Shown here one piece after another: positions 1 through 9,041 of a stretch of 64,000 bases of DNA (its first letter is position 1; the number at the start of each line of letters is the position of its first letter). Below the pieces are notes generated by a model. It ran no database searches, had not been told where the DNA came from, and was given only the letters and a program-made list of their open reading frames with translations. Made by a program: the position numbers and the translations under genes. This stretch comes from Limnohabitans sp. 103DPR2 (GTDB lineage: Bacteria > Pseudomonadota > Gammaproteobacteria > Burkholderiales > Burkholderiaceae_C). The stretch is from positions 310,001 through 374,000 of the forward strand of contig NZ_CP011834.1 of assembly GCF_001412575.1 (NCBI RefSeq). The letters are read 5' to 3'.

Positions 1-266
1 ACGCGGTGGGCGGTGGATGCGTCAATGATGCGTGGTTTGTGGCTAGGCAAAGCATCGATCATGGCCACGGATTCTTTAGCGGCATCATCGTGGAGGCACA
101 AAATAACCAGATCAACTTGGGCCATCAGCTCGCGCTTGGCCTCGGGGTCCTTGCGCTTTTCTGGGGCAATGCTGACCAATTCGACCTCGGGCATGGCCAG
201 CAAACGCTCGCGAATCAAGAGCCCGGTGGTACCAGCTTCGCCATCGATGAATATTTTTTTGGCCAT
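1..266 (-). CDS. argC: N-acetyl-gamma-glutamyl-phosphate reductase, N-terminal part (cut by window edge)
   Basis: Reading the minus strand from the ATG at 266 gives a protein starting [16 protein letters not shown], the nucleotide-binding start of the shorter (type 2) ArgC family. ArgC reduces N-acetylglutamyl phosphate with NADPH in arginine synthesis. Only about 88 residues are inside the window; the C-terminal part, with the catalytic Cys, lies beyond the left edge. A GGGAGA ribosome-binding sequence lies just upstream of the ATG. The gene is divergent from sucC, leaving a 170-bp shared promoter region with no further gene. Confidence 0.88.
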   Translation of the reverse strand, partial: MAKKIFIDGEAGTTGLLIRERLLAMPEVELVSIAPEKRKDPEAKRELMAQVDLVILCLHDDAAKESVAMIDALPSHKPRIIDASTAHR

Positions 267-436
267 TCAGGGCTCTCCCAAGAAAAAATTTTGCCGCGTC
301 ATGTCAATGTAAGTGACTCGGCTCAAGATTGGTGCGTTGCAACATGATACAGTCGCCGGCTGAAGTGTCCAGTGCTTGCTTAGGGCAAACCACCCTGACT
401 GGCTGGTGAGAATAACCACCCTCTGAGAGAAACCTC

Positions 437-1600
<1,164 letters not shown>

Positions 1601-1604
1601 TTAC

Positions 1605-2498
1605 ATGTCTATCTTTATCAACAAAGACACCAAAGTCATTACCCAAGGTATTACCGGCAAGACCGGTCAGTTCCACACTGAAAAATGCCAAGAGTACGCA
1701 AACGGTAAAAACTGCTTCGTTGCAGGTGTGAACCCCAAAAAAGCGGGCGAGTCCATCTTCAACATCCCCATTTACGCCTCTGTCAAAGAAGCGGCATCCG
1801 ACACAGGCGCTACTGTGTCTGTTATCTACGTGCCACCAGCAGGCGCCGCCGCAGCCATTTGGGAAGCCGTTGAAGCCGACCTCGACTTGGCCATCTGCAT
1901 TACCGAAGGCATTCCTGTCCGTGACATGCTCGAAGTGCGCAATCGCATGCGCGCCAAAGAAGCAGCTGGTGGTAAAAAGACTTTGCTGTTGGGCCCCAAC
2001 TGCCCAGGTTTGATCACCCCCGATGAAATCAAGATCGGCATCATGCCCGGTCACATTCATCGCAAGGGTCGCATTGGCGTGGTGTCTCGTTCAGGCACAT
2101 TGACTTATGAAGCCGTGGCGCAATTGACCGAGATCGGTCTGGGCCAGTCTTCTGCGGTCGGTATTGGTGGTGACCCCATCAACGGTTTGAAGCACATCGA
2201 CGTGATGCGCGCTTTCAACGACGATCCCGACACCGATGCCGTGATCATGATCGGTGAAATTGGTGGTCCCGACGAAGCTGAAGCCGCTCGCTGGTGCAAA
2301 GACAACATGAAAAAGCCAATCGTTGGCTTTATCGCTGGTGTCACAGCGCCCGCAGGCAAGCGCATGGGCCACGCCGGTGCCTTGATCTCTGGCGGCGCCG
2401 ACACAGCCGATGCCAAATTGGCCATCATGGAAGAATGCGGCTTCAAAATTACCCGCAATCCTTCCGAAATGGGCCGTTTGCTGAAGGCCATGCTGTAA
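1605..2498 (+). CDS. sucD: Succinyl-CoA synthetase, alpha subunit
   Basis: 297 residues, slightly longer than the usual 289-290. Carries the CoA-binding Rossmann domain (ITQGITGKTGQFHT near residues 13-26) and the ligase domain with the GHAGALISGG segment whose His is transiently phosphorylated in this family. Partner of the adjacent sucC. A strong hairpin follows the gene. Confidence 0.97.
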   Translation: MSIFINKDTKVITQGITGKTGQFHTEKCQEYANGKNCFVAGVNPKKAGESIFNIPIYASVKEAASDTGATVSVIYVPPAGAAAAIWEAVEADLDLAICITEGIPVRDMLEVRNRMRAKEAAGGKKTLLLGPNCPGLITPDEIKIGIMPGHIHRKGRIGVVSRSGTLTYEAVAQLTEIGLGQSSAVGIGGDPINGLKHIDVMRAFNDDPDTDAVIMIGEIGGPDEAEAARWCKDNMKKPIVGFIAGVTAPAGKRMGHAGALISGGADTADAKLAIMEECGFKITRNPSEMGRLLKAML

Positions 2499-2563
2499 TT
2501 GCTGTAAGCACTTATACGCATCCAGCGGCCCGGTCTGGCCGTTAAAATTCGAGTCCCGACAAC

Positions 2564-2590
2564 AGAACTGGCCCTTAGGGGCCAGTTCTT
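2564..2590 (+). terminator. Hairpin terminator after sucCD
   Basis: Perfect 11-bp stem AGAACTGGCCC / GGGCCAGTTCT with a TTAG loop, 66 bp after the sucD stop, followed by a short T-rich stretch. It separates sucCD from the terC-like gene. Confidence 0.8.
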
Positions 2591-2619
2591 ATTCCTACTA
2601 AAAATGCAAAGGGACTGAC

Positions 2620-3318
2620 ATGGAAATGATACAAAACGCCGACTTCTGGATCGGCTTGATGAAGATCATTTGGATCAACATCATCTTGTCTGGCGATAAC
2701 GCCGTGGTGATTGCCTTAGCGGCACGCTCACTGCCCGAACACCAACAACGTCAAGCCATTTTGTTTGGTTCAGGCGCGGCCGTGGTACTGCGCATTGCGC
2801 TGACCGTGGTGGCAGCGGCACTTCTTGAGCTGTCTTACCTGCAAATTATCGGCGGCCTTCTGCTTCTGTACATTGGCGCACAACTGCTGAGTGAAGATGG
2901 CGACGAAGACGAAGGCGAGGTGGAAAAAGCCAGCCTGTTTGCGGCCATTCGAACCATTCTGATTGCAGATATTGTGATGAGTTTGGACAACGTGATTGCA
3001 GTGGCCGCGGCCGCCAAAGGCAACATGACCCTCCTCATTTTGGGCCTGGCCATCAGCATTCCCATGGTGATTTTTGGCAGTGCCATCATGATCAAACTCA
3101 TGACACGCTTCCCCATCATCGTCACGTTCGGTGCTTGTTTGATCGGCTGGGTAGGCGGCGAAACCATCGCCAGTGACGTGGCCCTGCGTGAGTTTTCTGC
3201 GGAGAACCCTTGGTTGCACTACGCAGCCGCAACTGCAGGCGCATTGGCAGTTTTGGCCATCGGTAAATTCTTCCAAGCCAAACACGCAGCCAAGGAAACA
3301 CCTGACGCTAACGTTTGA
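2620..3318 (+). CDS. TerC-family integral membrane protein
   Basis: 232 residues, about seven hydrophobic segments. The family hallmarks are the two acidic membrane motifs: ILSGDNAVVIALAAR near residues 22-36 and VMSLDNVIAVAAAAKG in the second half, with an acidic cytoplasmic loop (SEDGDEDEGEVEK) between them. TerC relatives are linked to metal ion (often manganese) efflux or tellurium resistance; the substrate here is not shown by the sequence. I looked for a yybP-ykoY manganese riboswitch upstream and did not see one. Monocistronic, bracketed by two terminators. Confidence 0.9.
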   Translation: MEMIQNADFWIGLMKIIWINIILSGDNAVVIALAARSLPEHQQRQAILFGSGAAVVLRIALTVVAAALLELSYLQIIGGLLLLYIGAQLLSEDGDEDEGEVEKASLFAAIRTILIADIVMSLDNVIAVAAAAKGNMTLLILGLAISIPMVIFGSAIMIKLMTRFPIIVTFGACLIGWVGGETIASDVALREFSAENPWLHYAAATAGALAVLAIGKFFQAKHAAKETPDANV

Positions 3319-3340
3319 CATCAAGCAAGCATTTGTGACC

Positions 3341-3368
3341 AAGCCGGCCCTTTGTGGTCGGCTTTTTT
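3341..3368 (+). terminator. Rho-independent terminator after the TerC-like gene
   Basis: Stem AAGCCGGCC / GGTCGGCTT (one G:U pair) with loop CTTTGT, followed by a run of T, 22 bp after the stop codon. Confidence 0.85.
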
Positions 3369-3419
3369 ACGGCCTAATGAAGTCCTTCGAGATAAAATTA
3401 TTCTTTACTTAGGACCACC

Positions 3420-3914
3420 ATGACAGCGCCTCGCTCCAATTACTTTCGCGGATTTACCTTGATCGAACTGATGGTGGTCATTGCCATCATCGGTGTCCTA
3501 GGCTCCTTGGCATTGCCAGCGTACCAAGACTATGCCGTGCGTGCCAAAGTTTCCGAAATGCTGTTGGCCGCCACACAATGCAAAACTGCCGTCTCAGAAG
3601 TGGTCAGCACCGCTTCGCAAGCCGATGTCAGCACGGCCTTGCCCGCGGCTTGCCAAACCCAAACGTCGCAATACGTGTCTGGCTTGTCTGTCGATGCCAA
3701 TGGCATCATCACCGTCACCGGCAACCCCAGTACCTTGCGCGGCGCCACCAGCGCCACCACCAATGCCATCTCATTGACGCCCATTCAATCGGGCACCACA
3801 GCATTGGTGGGCACCACCGATGGCGGCAAACCCATCAGTGCCTGGGTCTGCGGTCCCGCCGCCACCAATCCCCTGGCAGCCAAATACTTGCCCAGCTCTT
3901 GCAAGGGTGCGTGA
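3420..3914 (+). CDS. Type IV pilin (PilA/PilE-like major or minor subunit)
   Basis: 164 residues. Residues 1-11 are a short basic leader ending in RG, followed by [16 protein letters not shown], the class-III signal cut by prepilin peptidase between Gly11 and Phe12, with Glu at mature position 5. A hydrophobic alpha1-N helix and a small globular domain rich in Ala/Thr/Ser follow. Four cysteines (about 53, 79, 144, 161) could form two disulfides, the last pair matching the pilin D-region loop. No other pilus gene is adjacent, so it is an isolated pilin locus. A weak 5-bp hairpin (GGCAC/GTGCC, 3928-3945) follows the stop. Confidence 0.9.
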   Translation: MTAPRSNYFRGFTLIELMVVIAIIGVLGSLALPAYQDYAVRAKVSEMLLAATQCKTAVSEVVSTASQADVSTALPAACQTQTSQYVSGLSVDANGIITVTGNPSTLRGATSATTNAISLTPIQSGTTALVGTTDGGKPISAWVCGPAATNPLAAKYLPSSCKGA

Positions 3915-3980
3915 GGAAAAATAGCACGGCACTTTCAGACGTGCCTTCTATTCTCCGGCCAAACAATGACTGGAGATCTC

Positions 3981-4234
3981 ATGAAAACTTCTCAATTATT
4001 GGCCTGCACACTGTTGACATGGTGGTGGTCGTGGCATCACGCATTTATGGTGTGCCTGGCGTTGACATGTTGGGGCTGATCCCTAAAGAACTTCAAACGT
4101 GGATTGGCTTTGCCACAGGCATCAACCCACAATCCAAACACGCTGAAGCTGCACGCGCACTGACCAAGTTTCTAAGCACACCACCCGCCGATGCGGTCCT
4201 CAAACCCATTGGCATTGAGCCCTTCGTCGAATAA
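3981..4234 (+). pseudogene. Decayed substrate-binding protein (ModA-like), signal peptide start plus out-of-frame C-terminus
   Basis: An ATG at 3981 opens a signal-peptide-like start (MKTSQLLACTLLT) but stops within about 33 codons. In another frame, ending at the TAA at 4232-4234, the DNA encodes about 70 residues (GVDMLGLIPKELQ, then SKHAEAARALTKFLSTPPAD and IGIEPFVE) that look like the C-terminal lobe of molybdate/anion-binding ABC proteins of the ModA type. The middle of the protein (roughly 150 or more residues) is missing, so this is an internally deleted, frameshifted remnant. The 9-mer GTTGACATG occurs at 4013-4021 and 4061-4069 near the junction. It sits beside moaC, but no modBC transporter genes are present. 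Confidence 0.6.
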
Positions 4235-4263
4235 GGCAAGCTAGGCCTTGATGGCAGGCGCCA

Positions 4264-4767
4264 TCAGGCCACCCAATGCCCCGATTTGCCACCTTGCTTT
4301 TCTAGCAATTTCACATCGGTGATGGTCATGCCGCGGTCAGCGGCTTTGCACATGTCGTAAATGGTCAGCAAGGCCACTTGGACAGCCGTCAGGGCTTCCA
4401 TTTCTACGCCTGTTTGACCCACAGTTTCGGCTGTGGCACGGCACACGATGGTGGGCACCGGCGCCGAAGTCGGCACGTCAAACTCTACCGCCACGCGCGT
4501 CAAGGCCAATGGATGACAAAGCGGAATCAAATCCGACGTTCGCTTGGCACCTTGAATGCCCGCAATGCGCGCAATGCCCAACACATCGCCTTTCTTGGCT
4601 GTACCCGCCTGGATCAATGCCAATGTCGCGGGCAGCATTTGAATCGAGCCTGTTGCCACGGCCACTCGGTGAGTTGAAGCTTTGCCCCCCACATCCACCA
4701 TGTGCGCTTGACCCTGCGCATCAAAGTGAGTCAGAGGAGAGGATGAGTTGGACGAAGATTGGGACAT
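4264..4767 (-). CDS. moaC: Cyclic pyranopterin monophosphate synthase
   Basis: 167 residues. MoaC turns the product of MoaA into cyclic pyranopterin monophosphate in molybdenum cofactor synthesis. Family signatures are present: [20 protein letters not shown], the DLIPLCHPL segment and [20 protein letters not shown]. The first 12 residues are a Ser-rich extension before the conserved [14 protein letters not shown] start; a shorter start is not obvious. Divergent from the M48 protease gene; the decayed molybdate-binding-protein-like remnant lies just downstream. Confidence 0.95.
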   Translation of the reverse strand: MSQSSSNSSSPLTHFDAQGQAHMVDVGGKASTHRVAVATGSIQMLPATLALIQAGTAKKGDVLGIARIAGIQGAKRTSDLIPLCHPLALTRVAVEFDVPTSAPVPTIVCRATAETVGQTGVEMEALTAVQVALLTIYDMCKAADRGMTITDVKLLEKQGGKSGHWVA

Positions 4768-4864
4768 GTCTATTGAAAAAAACGGGGAAAACCATTTACA
4801 AACGCTTGACTTAGATCGAGCATGATACGGTGTTCGGATTCACCTTCAAAGTCGGTACCCTTAA

Positions 4865-6448
4865 TTGAAGCTTGCGCCTGCCAAATCTAAACCGCTGATT
4901 GCCATCTTGGCAATGTCTCTGCTGTTGACACCTGTGTGGTCTCAGTTGCCTACCAGCTCGTCCAATTTACCCGCCTTGGGCGATGGCGCGGACATGACAC
5001 TTTCAGCAGAGCGCAAGTTGGGCGATCGCATTGCGCGTGAGCTCTACCGCGATCCAGATTATTTGGAAGACCCCATTCTGGATGAGTATTTGCAAAACAT
5101 TTGGCAATCTTTGGTCAAGGGTGCCCAAGCACGGGGCGACATGTCGCCCGAATTGCAAGAGCGCTTTGCATGGAAAATTTTGATTGGACGCGATCGCTCG
5201 GTCAACGCCTTTGCGCTACCAGGTGGTTATCTAGGCATTCATCTGGGGCTGATCAGCGTTGTCACCACTCGCGATGAGCTGGCCTCTGTCATGGCGCACG
5301 AGCTGAGTCACGTCACGCAGCGACACATTTCGCGCTCCATGGGAGATCAGGCACGCATGACACCTTGGCTCATCGGCGCCATGATTCTGGGCATGTTGGC
5401 TGCCAGCAAAAGTGCGCAAGGCGCGCAAGCCATGATCGTGGGTGGTCAAGCCATGGCTGCACAATCACAGCTCAACTTCTCGCGCGACATGGAGCGAGAA
5501 GCCGATCGGATTGGCTATGGCGTGATGTCAGAAGCTGGTTTTGATACGCAAGGATTTGTCACCATGTTTGGCAAATTGCAGCAAGCATCGAGCTTGAATG
5601 ACAACGGCGCATTTCCGTATTTGCGCAGTCACCCACTCAGCAGTGAACGCATGGCCGACATGCAATCACGCCAACAACTTCAGACCCCGCGTGCCGCCAA
5701 TCAAGAACAAGATCTGGTTCAAGCCATGATGTCTGCAAGGGCACGTGTGTTTTCTCAACCAGGCGTCGATGCCTTGCGCGCATGGGCCCAAGAAGCCAAC
5801 GATGCCAGTGTGGCCAAACAGTCCACTGCCAAGCAGATGGGCATCTTGTATGGTGCTTGCTTGTCGTGGATGCAGCTGCGTGACCTTGCCCAAGCGCGTG
5901 CCTTGTTGCCGCGACTCAAATTGGCAGCGGCCCAACATGCGCCTTCAGCGCGTTTGGTTCAGTTGCTTGAAGCCGAGTTGGCATTCAAAGAAGATGACAT
6001 GCGAAGCGTGCTGACTTCATTGCGGCATGTGAGCGCGCAAGCCAACAGTTTGTGGCAACGACCCGAGCTGCTTTTCATCACGCAGGCCAGCGCGCGCTTG
6101 CAAGTGTCTTCGCCCACTGCAGAGACTTCGCAAATTTTGGCGCAAGGCATCTCAGCGCTCCAGCGTTGGGTGCTTCAACATGCACAAGATGCGCAAGCCT
6201 GGCAAGTGCTGGCAACCGCATTGGCTGCACAAGGCCGGCCTTTGGCTTCGTTAAGAGCAGAAGGTGAAACGCAATTGGCAAGGATGGATTTTGGCGCTGC
6301 TGTGGATCGTTTTAGAGCAGCACAAGATGCCTCCAGGCGAATGAATGCAGCACAAGCGGATCACATTGAGGCGTCCATTGTGGATGCGCGCTTGCGTTTT
6401 GCCCAAGGCCTTTTACGCGAGCAAATGCTAGAGCGACAAGACAGATGA
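4865..6448 (+). CDS. Periplasmic M48 metalloprotease with TPR-like C-terminus (BepA/YfgC-like)
   Basis: 527 residues with a TTG start directly after an in-frame stop; this start gives a proper signal peptide (MKLAPAKSKPLIAILAMSLLL... cleaved near VWSQ). The zinc site HELSH is at residues 145-149 and the third ligand in MEREAD near 212. The C-terminal 250 residues are helical, Ala/Gln-rich and repeat-like, as in BepA, which degrades or assembles outer-membrane proteins such as LptD. No good Shine-Dalgarno sequence precedes the TTG, so the exact start is less certain than the identity. Confidence 0.9.
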   Translation: MKLAPAKSKPLIAILAMSLLLTPVWSQLPTSSSNLPALGDGADMTLSAERKLGDRIARELYRDPDYLEDPILDEYLQNIWQSLVKGAQARGDMSPELQERFAWKILIGRDRSVNAFALPGGYLGIHLGLISVVTTRDELASVMAHELSHVTQRHISRSMGDQARMTPWLIGAMILGMLAASKSAQGAQAMIVGGQAMAAQSQLNFSRDMEREADRIGYGVMSEAGFDTQGFVTMFGKLQQASSLNDNGAFPYLRSHPLSSERMADMQSRQQLQTPRAANQEQDLVQAMMSARARVFSQPGVDALRAWAQEANDASVAKQSTAKQMGILYGACLSWMQLRDLAQARALLPRLKLAAAQHAPSARLVQLLEAELAFKEDDMRSVLTSLRHVSAQANSLWQRPELLFITQASARLQVSSPTAETSQILAQGISALQRWVLQHAQDAQAWQVLATALAAQGRPLASLRAEGETQLARMDFGAAVDRFRAAQDASRRMNAAQADHIEASIVDARLRFAQGLLREQMLERQDR

Positions 6449-6463
6449 GTTGGCACTGACACC

Positions 6464-7090
6464 TTAAGGCATGGGTGATGGTGGGCAGACCCACAAGGCA
6501 TTGACATACTGGCATGTGAGTTTGCCAATGGCCAAGGGTTGGGGGTGACCGCTGAACATCCAACCCGCTGCTGATTTTGTGAGCGCATAACGGTCTCTGT
6601 AAATTTGAGGCGCATGGCCCACACGTTCGGGCAAAAAATAATCGACATCAAACACAATGTGCTGGGGCAGCACTTGCCATTGGTGTATTTGTTTAACAGC
6701 CATGCCCAAATGGGGATCGATGCTGGCGGCACGGCTTGCGTTTCGCAACGCGATGTTCTGTGCGCTGGTGTTTTTTCGCCAAGCGGTTTTGGGTTGCACT
6801 GATTCGGCATGTGCTTCGTTGACCGTGGCGGCAATTCGCTCCATGGCACTGGCAATGATTTGCGTTTCCTCTGGCGTGAGAACTGCATGCAATTGCATGG
6901 CTCTTTTTTCGTGCAGAAATGTGGTTCCGAAGTCGATGGGTACACCATTGAAAACTTCGGTGGCTTGCGCAGCGGGCCAGTACAGGTTGAGTGACATGAG
7001 CAGCATTGCAAGATGGCCCATCAAAGGCGCCACCTTTGCACGCAAGACATGCGCGTCATGCGAATTAGCAAGGTGCAAAAGCAGCGTCAT
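6464..7090 (-). CDS. Uncharacterised, probably exported protein downstream of the phospholipase A2-like gene
   Basis: 208 residues, family not recognised. The start codon lies 1 nt from the stop of the upstream gene (TGA C ATG), suggesting translational coupling. A hydrophobic stretch near residues 24-44 (MGHLAMLLMSLNLYW... then AAQA) looks like a late signal peptide or a membrane anchor; a start at the Met at 7021 would make it a classic signal peptide. The rest is mixed, with a closing CQYVNALWVC pair of cysteines. By position it could be a partner, chaperone or immunity protein of the phospholipase-like gene; this is inference only. Confidence 0.6.
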   Translation of the reverse strand: MTLLLHLANSHDAHVLRAKVAPLMGHLAMLLMSLNLYWPAAQATEVFNGVPIDFGTTFLHEKRAMQLHAVLTPEETQIIASAMERIAATVNEAHAESVQPKTAWRKNTSAQNIALRNASRAASIDPHLGMAVKQIHQWQVLPQHIVFDVDYFLPERVGHAPQIYRDRYALTKSAAGWMFSGHPQPLAIGKLTCQYVNALWVCPPSPMP

Positions 7091-7091
7091 G

Positions 7092-7496
7092 TCAGTTCAT
7101 CTCGAAACAAACTTTTTCTTGAGAAACGGAATACGCTTTACCGCCTCCCAAGCTGACTCCCAAGCCATAGCTTGTTGCAATGACAGCGCACATCAGTCCA
7201 TTACCACCTTGGGCCTCACAGCTGGTCAAGATGTCGGTGCGCAATAAATGGTCGGCCTCTGCTTTTTCAAAGCCGCACATGTTGTAACGGTTGTCGTGCG
7301 CCGCACAAGACGACTGAAGGTTGATGCCAAACATCACGTCGGGCACCACACGGTCAAACATGGCGGTGCCACAGCCTGCACCCAGTGCTTGGCCATCATC
7401 TCGTGCACCGTTGGTGGTGCCAGAGTCAAACTTTAAAAAATCAAAGAAGCCTTGTCCCCAAACTTGTTGGGTTTCGGCAATGCTGCAAACTTGCAT
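7092..7496 (-). CDS. Small phospholipase A2-like protein
   Basis: 134 residues. The core GAGCGTAMF (residues 39-47), VVPDVMFG (50-57) and SSCAAHDNRYNMCG (62-75) match the pattern of phospholipase A2-fold proteins: a glycine-rich calcium loop followed by a Cys-x-x-His-Asp dyad (His67, Asp68). Six of seven cysteines (42, 64, 74, 93, 103, 130) lie in or after this core, as expected of a disulfide-rich secreted fold, and acidic residues in ADHLLRTDIL (81-90) could complete the site. PLA2-like domains of this shape also occur at the ends of bacterial polymorphic toxins. No signal peptide is seen. AAGGA precedes the ATG by 8 bases. Enzyme activity is inferred, not shown. Confidence 0.6.
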   Translation of the reverse strand: MQVCSIAETQQVWGQGFFDFLKFDSGTTNGARDDGQALGAGCGTAMFDRVVPDVMFGINLQSSCAAHDNRYNMCGFEKAEADHLLRTDILTSCEAQGGNGLMCAVIATSYGLGVSLGGGKAYSVSQEKVCFEMN

Positions 7497-7520
7497 GATG
7501 TGTTCCTTATTGGCATGCGA

Positions 7521-7829
7521 TTAAAAATAATCAATGACCAGGAAAGGGGTGGGCGCGGGGACACCGACCGGTTCAATCGCTGGGTTGAATGAAACTGTTT
7601 GTGAAAGTGTTTGTAAAAGTTGGAACTCGTTGGCTTCGGTTTCGCGGGCAAAGTGGGCTTGCAGATCGACGGCGGGTTCTGTGGCGATGCCAAAGTTCAT
7701 CAAGCCCCAAAGAAGCCAGTGGGGTGACTCGATGGGTGACTCAATGTCTGCATCGAAGGCAATGCCACCGAGGGCAACAGGCCAAAAGTCCATTTGCATA
7801 ACGCTTGAAGTGTGAGTTGTTTTGTACAT
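7521..7829 (-). CDS. Uncharacterised 102-residue protein heading the accessory operon
   Basis: Starting at the ATG at 7829 (GGAAA six bases upstream) gives MYKTTHTSSVMQMDFWPVAL and a C-terminus FLVIDYF. Not recognised. It is acidic, with a hydrophobic middle (HWLLWGLMNFGIATEP) and no cysteine. It lies 24 bp upstream of the phospholipase A2-like gene on the same strand. A TTG at 7841 in frame would add four residues but has no ribosome-binding sequence. Confidence 0.55.
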   Translation of the reverse strand: MYKTTHTSSVMQMDFWPVALGGIAFDADIESPIESPHWLLWGLMNFGIATEPAVDLQAHFARETEANEFQLLQTLSQTVSFNPAIEPVGVPAPTPFLVIDYF

Positions 7830-7844
7830 GATGATTTCCAATAT

Positions 7845-7865
7845 TGAGTACCAAAGCAGTACTCA
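7845..7865. promoter_or_regulatory. Perfect dyad TGAGTAC-N7-GTACTCA upstream of the three-gene accessory operon
   Basis: Seven-base perfect arms with a seven-base spacer, ending 15 bp upstream of the ATG of the 102-residue protein. Placement and symmetry fit an operator for a dimeric regulator, which is not encoded next to it. The rest of the 150-bp gap (7830-7980) to the divergent DUF3717/DUF1289 gene shows no other feature. Confidence 0.45.
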
Positions 7866-7980
7866 TGAATGCATCTTAGGGGCGTGGGGATGGGTTGGTG
7901 CCTGCATTGACTTGCAAAACAAGCTCGCCGCCAAGTGCTTTCACAAAAAGCTATGATTCCGGTCCTTCTTCAAAGACCTC

Positions 7981-8442
7981 ATGGCTGGCATTCACATCAC
8001 GGACATCGAAGCGGCGATCAATTACTGGCGCCAAAAAAACCCCTCGCCAGACGGGGTGGCGCTGCCGCGCGAGTTGCGAGCGCTGGCGGAGGTGTATGCA
8101 CTGATGGTCTATTACAAGGAAGATGAGGCCGACGAATACACCTTGCCTTTGGCCGCTGCAGAGGCTTGGCAAGCTTGGTACGCCAGCACACCCGACACGC
8201 CTTGCATCGCCATTTGCTCAACGTTTCAAGGCGACCCCGAATGCAAGGGTTGCGGCAGAAGTTTTGAAGAGGTGCAGCTGTGGACGGAGATGAGTCCCGG
8301 TGAAAAGCGCTCAGTTTGGCGCCGCATCACCGTTGACGGGACTTCTTGGCGCTTCAACCGTTATGCCGAGCGCGCGGCAGAGGATCGCCACTTGGCGCGC
8401 GCAGCCGCAGAAGCTCAAGTCCCGCTTGGCTTCCAAAGCTAA
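7981..8442 (+). CDS. DUF3717-DUF1289 fusion protein
   Basis: 153 residues. Residues 1-60 (ITDIEAAINYWRQKNPSPDG and following) match DUF3717; residues 70-120 (CIAICSTFQGDPECKGCGRS, then WTEMSPGEKRSVWRRI) match DUF1289, a small domain with four conserved cysteines that probably bind metal or an Fe-S cluster. The function of neither domain is known. Convergent with yaeQ; an AGCGG/CCGCT 5-bp hairpin lies in the gap. Confidence 0.85.
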   Translation: MAGIHITDIEAAINYWRQKNPSPDGVALPRELRALAEVYALMVYYKEDEADEYTLPLAAAEAWQAWYASTPDTPCIAICSTFQGDPECKGCGRSFEEVQLWTEMSPGEKRSVWRRITVDGTSWRFNRYAERAAEDRHLARAAAEAQVPLGFQS

Positions 8443-8469
8443 GCGGCATTCATTCCGCTGTTCAAAAAA

Positions 8470-9030
8470 TTATTTCCAACGCACCACTTCCAGGTGCACG
8501 CTGTCTTGACTGTTGCTCAAGGTGAGCTCGCCCTCTTGCACCGTGGCTTGAATTTGCATGCTGCGTTCAGCCAATTTGGCCAAGGCCTGGCTGGCCTCGG
8601 TAGGCACGCGCCACACTTGCAATTTGTCCATGCGCGTGAGTTTGCTTTCAATGCCGCGCCACCACACCTCTGCCGCATGGTTGAAGCAATACACCATGAC
8701 GGCATCTGATTTTTGGCAAGCCTTGTTCAAGGGCTTGTCTTCGGGTTGCCCCACTTCCACCCACAAACGCGTTTGACCCGTGAAATCGCGCAGTGACAAA
8801 TCGGGGTCATCAGGGTCAGACAAGCCTGCGCCAAAGGCCAGCACACCATCGCCATTCAAATCGGTTTGCAATTTGTAGGCATTGAGGGACAAAGCCAACA
8901 AGCGAATCATCATGCGCTCGTCGGTTTCGCTGGGATGACGCGCTAAGGTGAGGGCGTGATCGGCGTAGTAACTGTGGTCAATGTCTGCAATGGAAAGATT
9001 GACTTTGTAGATGGTGGATTTAAGCGCCAT
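8470..9030 (-). CDS. yaeQ: YaeQ family protein
   Basis: 186 residues, full length. The start MALKSTIYKVNLSIADIDH, the middle SETDERMMIRLLALSLNAY and WVEVGQPEDK are the conserved parts of YaeQ, a PD-(D/E)XK-nuclease-like fold protein that can suppress RfaH loss in enterobacteria; its biochemical role is unclear. It follows purB by 11 bp on the same strand, so they are probably cotranscribed. Confidence 0.92.
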   Translation of the reverse strand: MALKSTIYKVNLSIADIDHSYYADHALTLARHPSETDERMMIRLLALSLNAYKLQTDLNGDGVLAFGAGLSDPDDPDLSLRDFTGQTRLWVEVGQPEDKPLNKACQKSDAVMVYCFNHAAEVWWRGIESKLTRMDKLQVWRVPTEASQALAKLAERSMQIQATVQEGELTLSNSQDSVHLEVVRWK

Positions 9031-9041
9031 GCGAGACTCGC

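Noticed and set aside
2530..2562. tRNA-like T-loop bases (ATTCGAGTCCCGAC) before the sucD terminator
   Set aside because: No anticodon arm or acceptor stem can be drawn around it.
2499..2619. Possible manganese (yybP-ykoY) riboswitch upstream of the TerC-family gene
   Set aside because: The conserved loops of that riboswitch are absent; the only structure is the sucD terminator hairpin.
7845..7865. Reading the dyad as a lux-type quorum-sensing box
   Set aside because: Symmetry fits, but the bases do not match the known lux box consensus and no luxI/luxR gene is near.
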